This document shows, piece by piece, positions 13,438-14,593 of a stretch of DNA of 14,593 nucleotides. How positions within the stretch are numbered: position 1 is the first letter of the stretch; every line of letters starts with the position of its first letter. The notes under the pieces were generated by a model. That model ran no database searches, was not told where the DNA came from, and was given only the letters and a program-made list of their open reading frames with translations. Made by a program: the position numbers and the translations under genes. The stretch is from contig DAIRGH010000075.1 in NCBI GenBank assembly GCA_036794585.1, forward strand, positions 1 through 14,593, in the 5' to 3' direction. The DNA comes from WHSW01 sp036794585 (GTDB lineage Bacteria; Actinomycetota; Thermoleophilia; Solirubrobacterales; 70-9).

Positions 13438-14593
13438 ATGGCGACTGAGGAAAAGCCGAGCACCGATCACACCGGCGAGGCGGCGGAGGCGCCGGCCGAG
13501 GTCGAGGCCGGCGAGGAGACCGGGCTCAAGGGCCTCGTCCAGGACCTGCACGACCGCCGCGACAAGGCGAAGCTCGGCGGCGGCGAGGAGAAGATCGCCA
13601 AGCAGCACGCGGCCGGCAAGCTGACCGCGCGCGAGCGCATCGACTTGCTGGTCGATCCGGGCACCTTCGTCGAGCTCGGCATCCACGCCGGTCCGCACTC
13701 CTCGCAGCGCTCGATGGAGGGCAAGGAGGCGCCCGCCGACGGCGTGATCACCGGCTGGGGCGACGTCGATGGCCGCCCCTGCGCGATTGCCGCCTACGAC
13801 TTCACCGTGATGGCCGGCTCGATGGGGATGACCGGCGAGTTCAAGGTCGGGCGCCTGCGCGAGATGGCGCTGGGCAAGAGGATGCCGATGATCTGGCTGC
13901 TCGACTCGGCGGGCGCCCGGATCCAGGAGGCTGCCGGCTCGATGTTCGCCGGCTCCGGGCACCTGTTCCGCGAGGAGGTGGTGATGTCGGGCGTGGTCCC
14001 GATGGTGGCGGCGATGCTTGGTCCGTGTGCGGCCGGCACCGCCTACATCCCGGGTCTCTCGGACTTCGTGCCGATGGTCGTCGGGCAGGGGGCAATGGCG
14101 CTCGCCGGACCGCACCTGACCAAGGCGGTCACAGGCGAGGACATCTCGATGGAGGACCTCGGCGGCGCCAAGGTGCATTGCCGCAAGTCGGGCGTCGGCG
14201 ACCTGGAGGTGGCCGACGACCGCGAGTGCATCGACGCGGTCAAGACGTACCTCTCGTTCTTTCCCTCAAACTGCGAGCAGCGCCCGCCCGCGCGCGAGAC
14301 CAAGGACCCCGACGACCGGATGTCGGAGAAGCTGCTCGACATCGTCCCCGAGTCGTCACGGCACCCGTACGACATGTACGAGCTGATCGCCGAGATCGTC
14401 GACGACGGCGAGTACTTCGACATCAAGCCGAAGTTCGCGAAGACGATCATCACCTGCCTCGCCCGCTTCGGCGGGATACCGGTGGGGATCGTTGCCAACC
14501 AGCCCAAGCAGCTGGGCGGCATCCTCGAGAACGACTCGGCCGACAAGGCGGCGCGCTTCGTCAACCTCTGCGACGCCTTCAACATCCCGCTCG
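13438..14593 (+). CDS. Acyl-CoA carboxylase, carboxyltransferase (beta) subunit, 3' end outside window
   Basis: The frame is open from ATG 13438 to the window end, giving 385 residues of a family usually about 510-540 long. The first 29 residues are an acidic Glu/Ala-rich tail, unusual for the family. The core then begins (LVQDLHDRRDKAKLGGG, KLTARERIDLLVDPGTF). N-domain motifs include AAYDFTVMAGSMG, LLDSAGARIQEAAGSMFAGSG (about 154-174) and GPCAAGTAYIPGLSDF; VTGEDISMEDLGGAKVH (231-247) closes it. The C-domain includes RHPYDMYELIAEIVDDGEYFD and VANQPKQLGGILEND. It transfers carboxyl from carboxybiotin to an acyl-CoA; the acceptor (propionyl-, methylcrotonyl- or other acyl-CoA) is not resolved. 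The ATG directly follows the crotonase stop, with GGAAGGG (13424-13430) seven bases upstream, so the two are coupled. A biotin-carboxylase partner is not in the window. Confidence 0.92.
   Translation, partial: MATEEKPSTDHTGEAAEAPAEVEAGEETGLKGLVQDLHDRRDKAKLGGGEEKIAKQHAAGKLTARERIDLLVDPGTFVELGIHAGPHSSQRSMEGKEAPADGVITGWGDVDGRPCAIAAYDFTVMAGSMGMTGEFKVGRLREMALGKRMPMIWLLDSAGARIQEAAGSMFAGSGHLFREEVVMSGVVPMVAAMLGPCAAGTAYIPGLSDFVPMVVGQGAMALAGPHLTKAVTGEDISMEDLGGAKVHCRKSGVGDLEVADDRECIDAVKTYLSFFPSNCEQRPPARETKDPDDRMSEKLLDIVPESSRHPYDMYELIAEIVDDGEYFDIKPKFAKTIITCLARFGGIPVGIVANQPKQLGGILENDSADKAARFVNLCDAFNIPL

Noticed and set aside
12640..14178. 512-codon open frame on the minus strand opposite the crotonase and carboxyltransferase
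   Set aside because: Shadow of two well-conserved plus-strand genes; His/Arg/Leu-rich with no domain.

Overview
The window is about 14.6 kb of very GC-rich, densely coded DNA with third-position G/C bias, GTG and TTG starts and very short intergenic gaps. An actinobacterium is the natural reading. The RTX-like tails with basic GRDRL-type nonapeptides, the four clustered acyl-CoA dehydrogenases and the DGPF/ECF42 sigma pair suggest Thermoleophilia (Solirubrobacterales-like). That lineage call is an inference from style, not a search result.

Region A (1-4532, plus strand) is an extracellular block. It holds the 3' end of a calcium-binding RTX-like protein, a 1000-residue secreted M14 zinc carboxypeptidase with intact catalytic residues and twelve C-terminal RTX-like nonapeptides, and, 5 bp later, a secreted serine esterase of the Ag85/FrmB type. 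These probably form one operon for extracellular degradation.

Region B (4533-6129) holds an acyl-CoA dehydrogenase of the SCAD type on the minus strand. It is divergent from a small ferredoxin-like alpha/beta-barrel protein, with candidate promoters for both in the short gap between them.

Region C (6130-10237) has two divergent units. On the minus strand is a tightly overlapping three-gene unit: a SnoaL-like protein, a DUF4393/Abi-alpha-like protein and an IVD/LCAD-type acyl-CoA dehydrogenase. On the plus strand are a DGPF (YCII-like) protein and an ECF42-type sigma factor with a TPR-like C-terminal extension. A TGTCGA-N17-CGTC promoter, resembling the autoregulated ECF42 motif, precedes the DGPF gene. 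The sigma gene has no ordinary start codon where homology says it should begin.

Region D (10211-14593) holds two more acyl-CoA dehydrogenases in one minus-strand operon. They diverge from a plus-strand crotonase-family gene and an acyl-CoA carboxylase carboxyltransferase gene that runs off the end. The 52-bp divergent gap carries two overlapping inverted repeats, a likely operator. An IVD-type dehydrogenase, a hydratase and a carboxyltransferase together suggest branched-chain or leucine-like acyl-CoA breakdown, though the substrate is not proven.

I saw no tRNA, rRNA, insertion sequence, CRISPR array or phage gene. There is no gene-free stretch longer than 300 bases. Most of the window is ordinary metabolism. 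The points best worth checking are the ECF42 promoter and missing sigma start, the Abi-alpha-like gene inside a dehydrogenase operon, and the operator between the divergent acyl-CoA genes.
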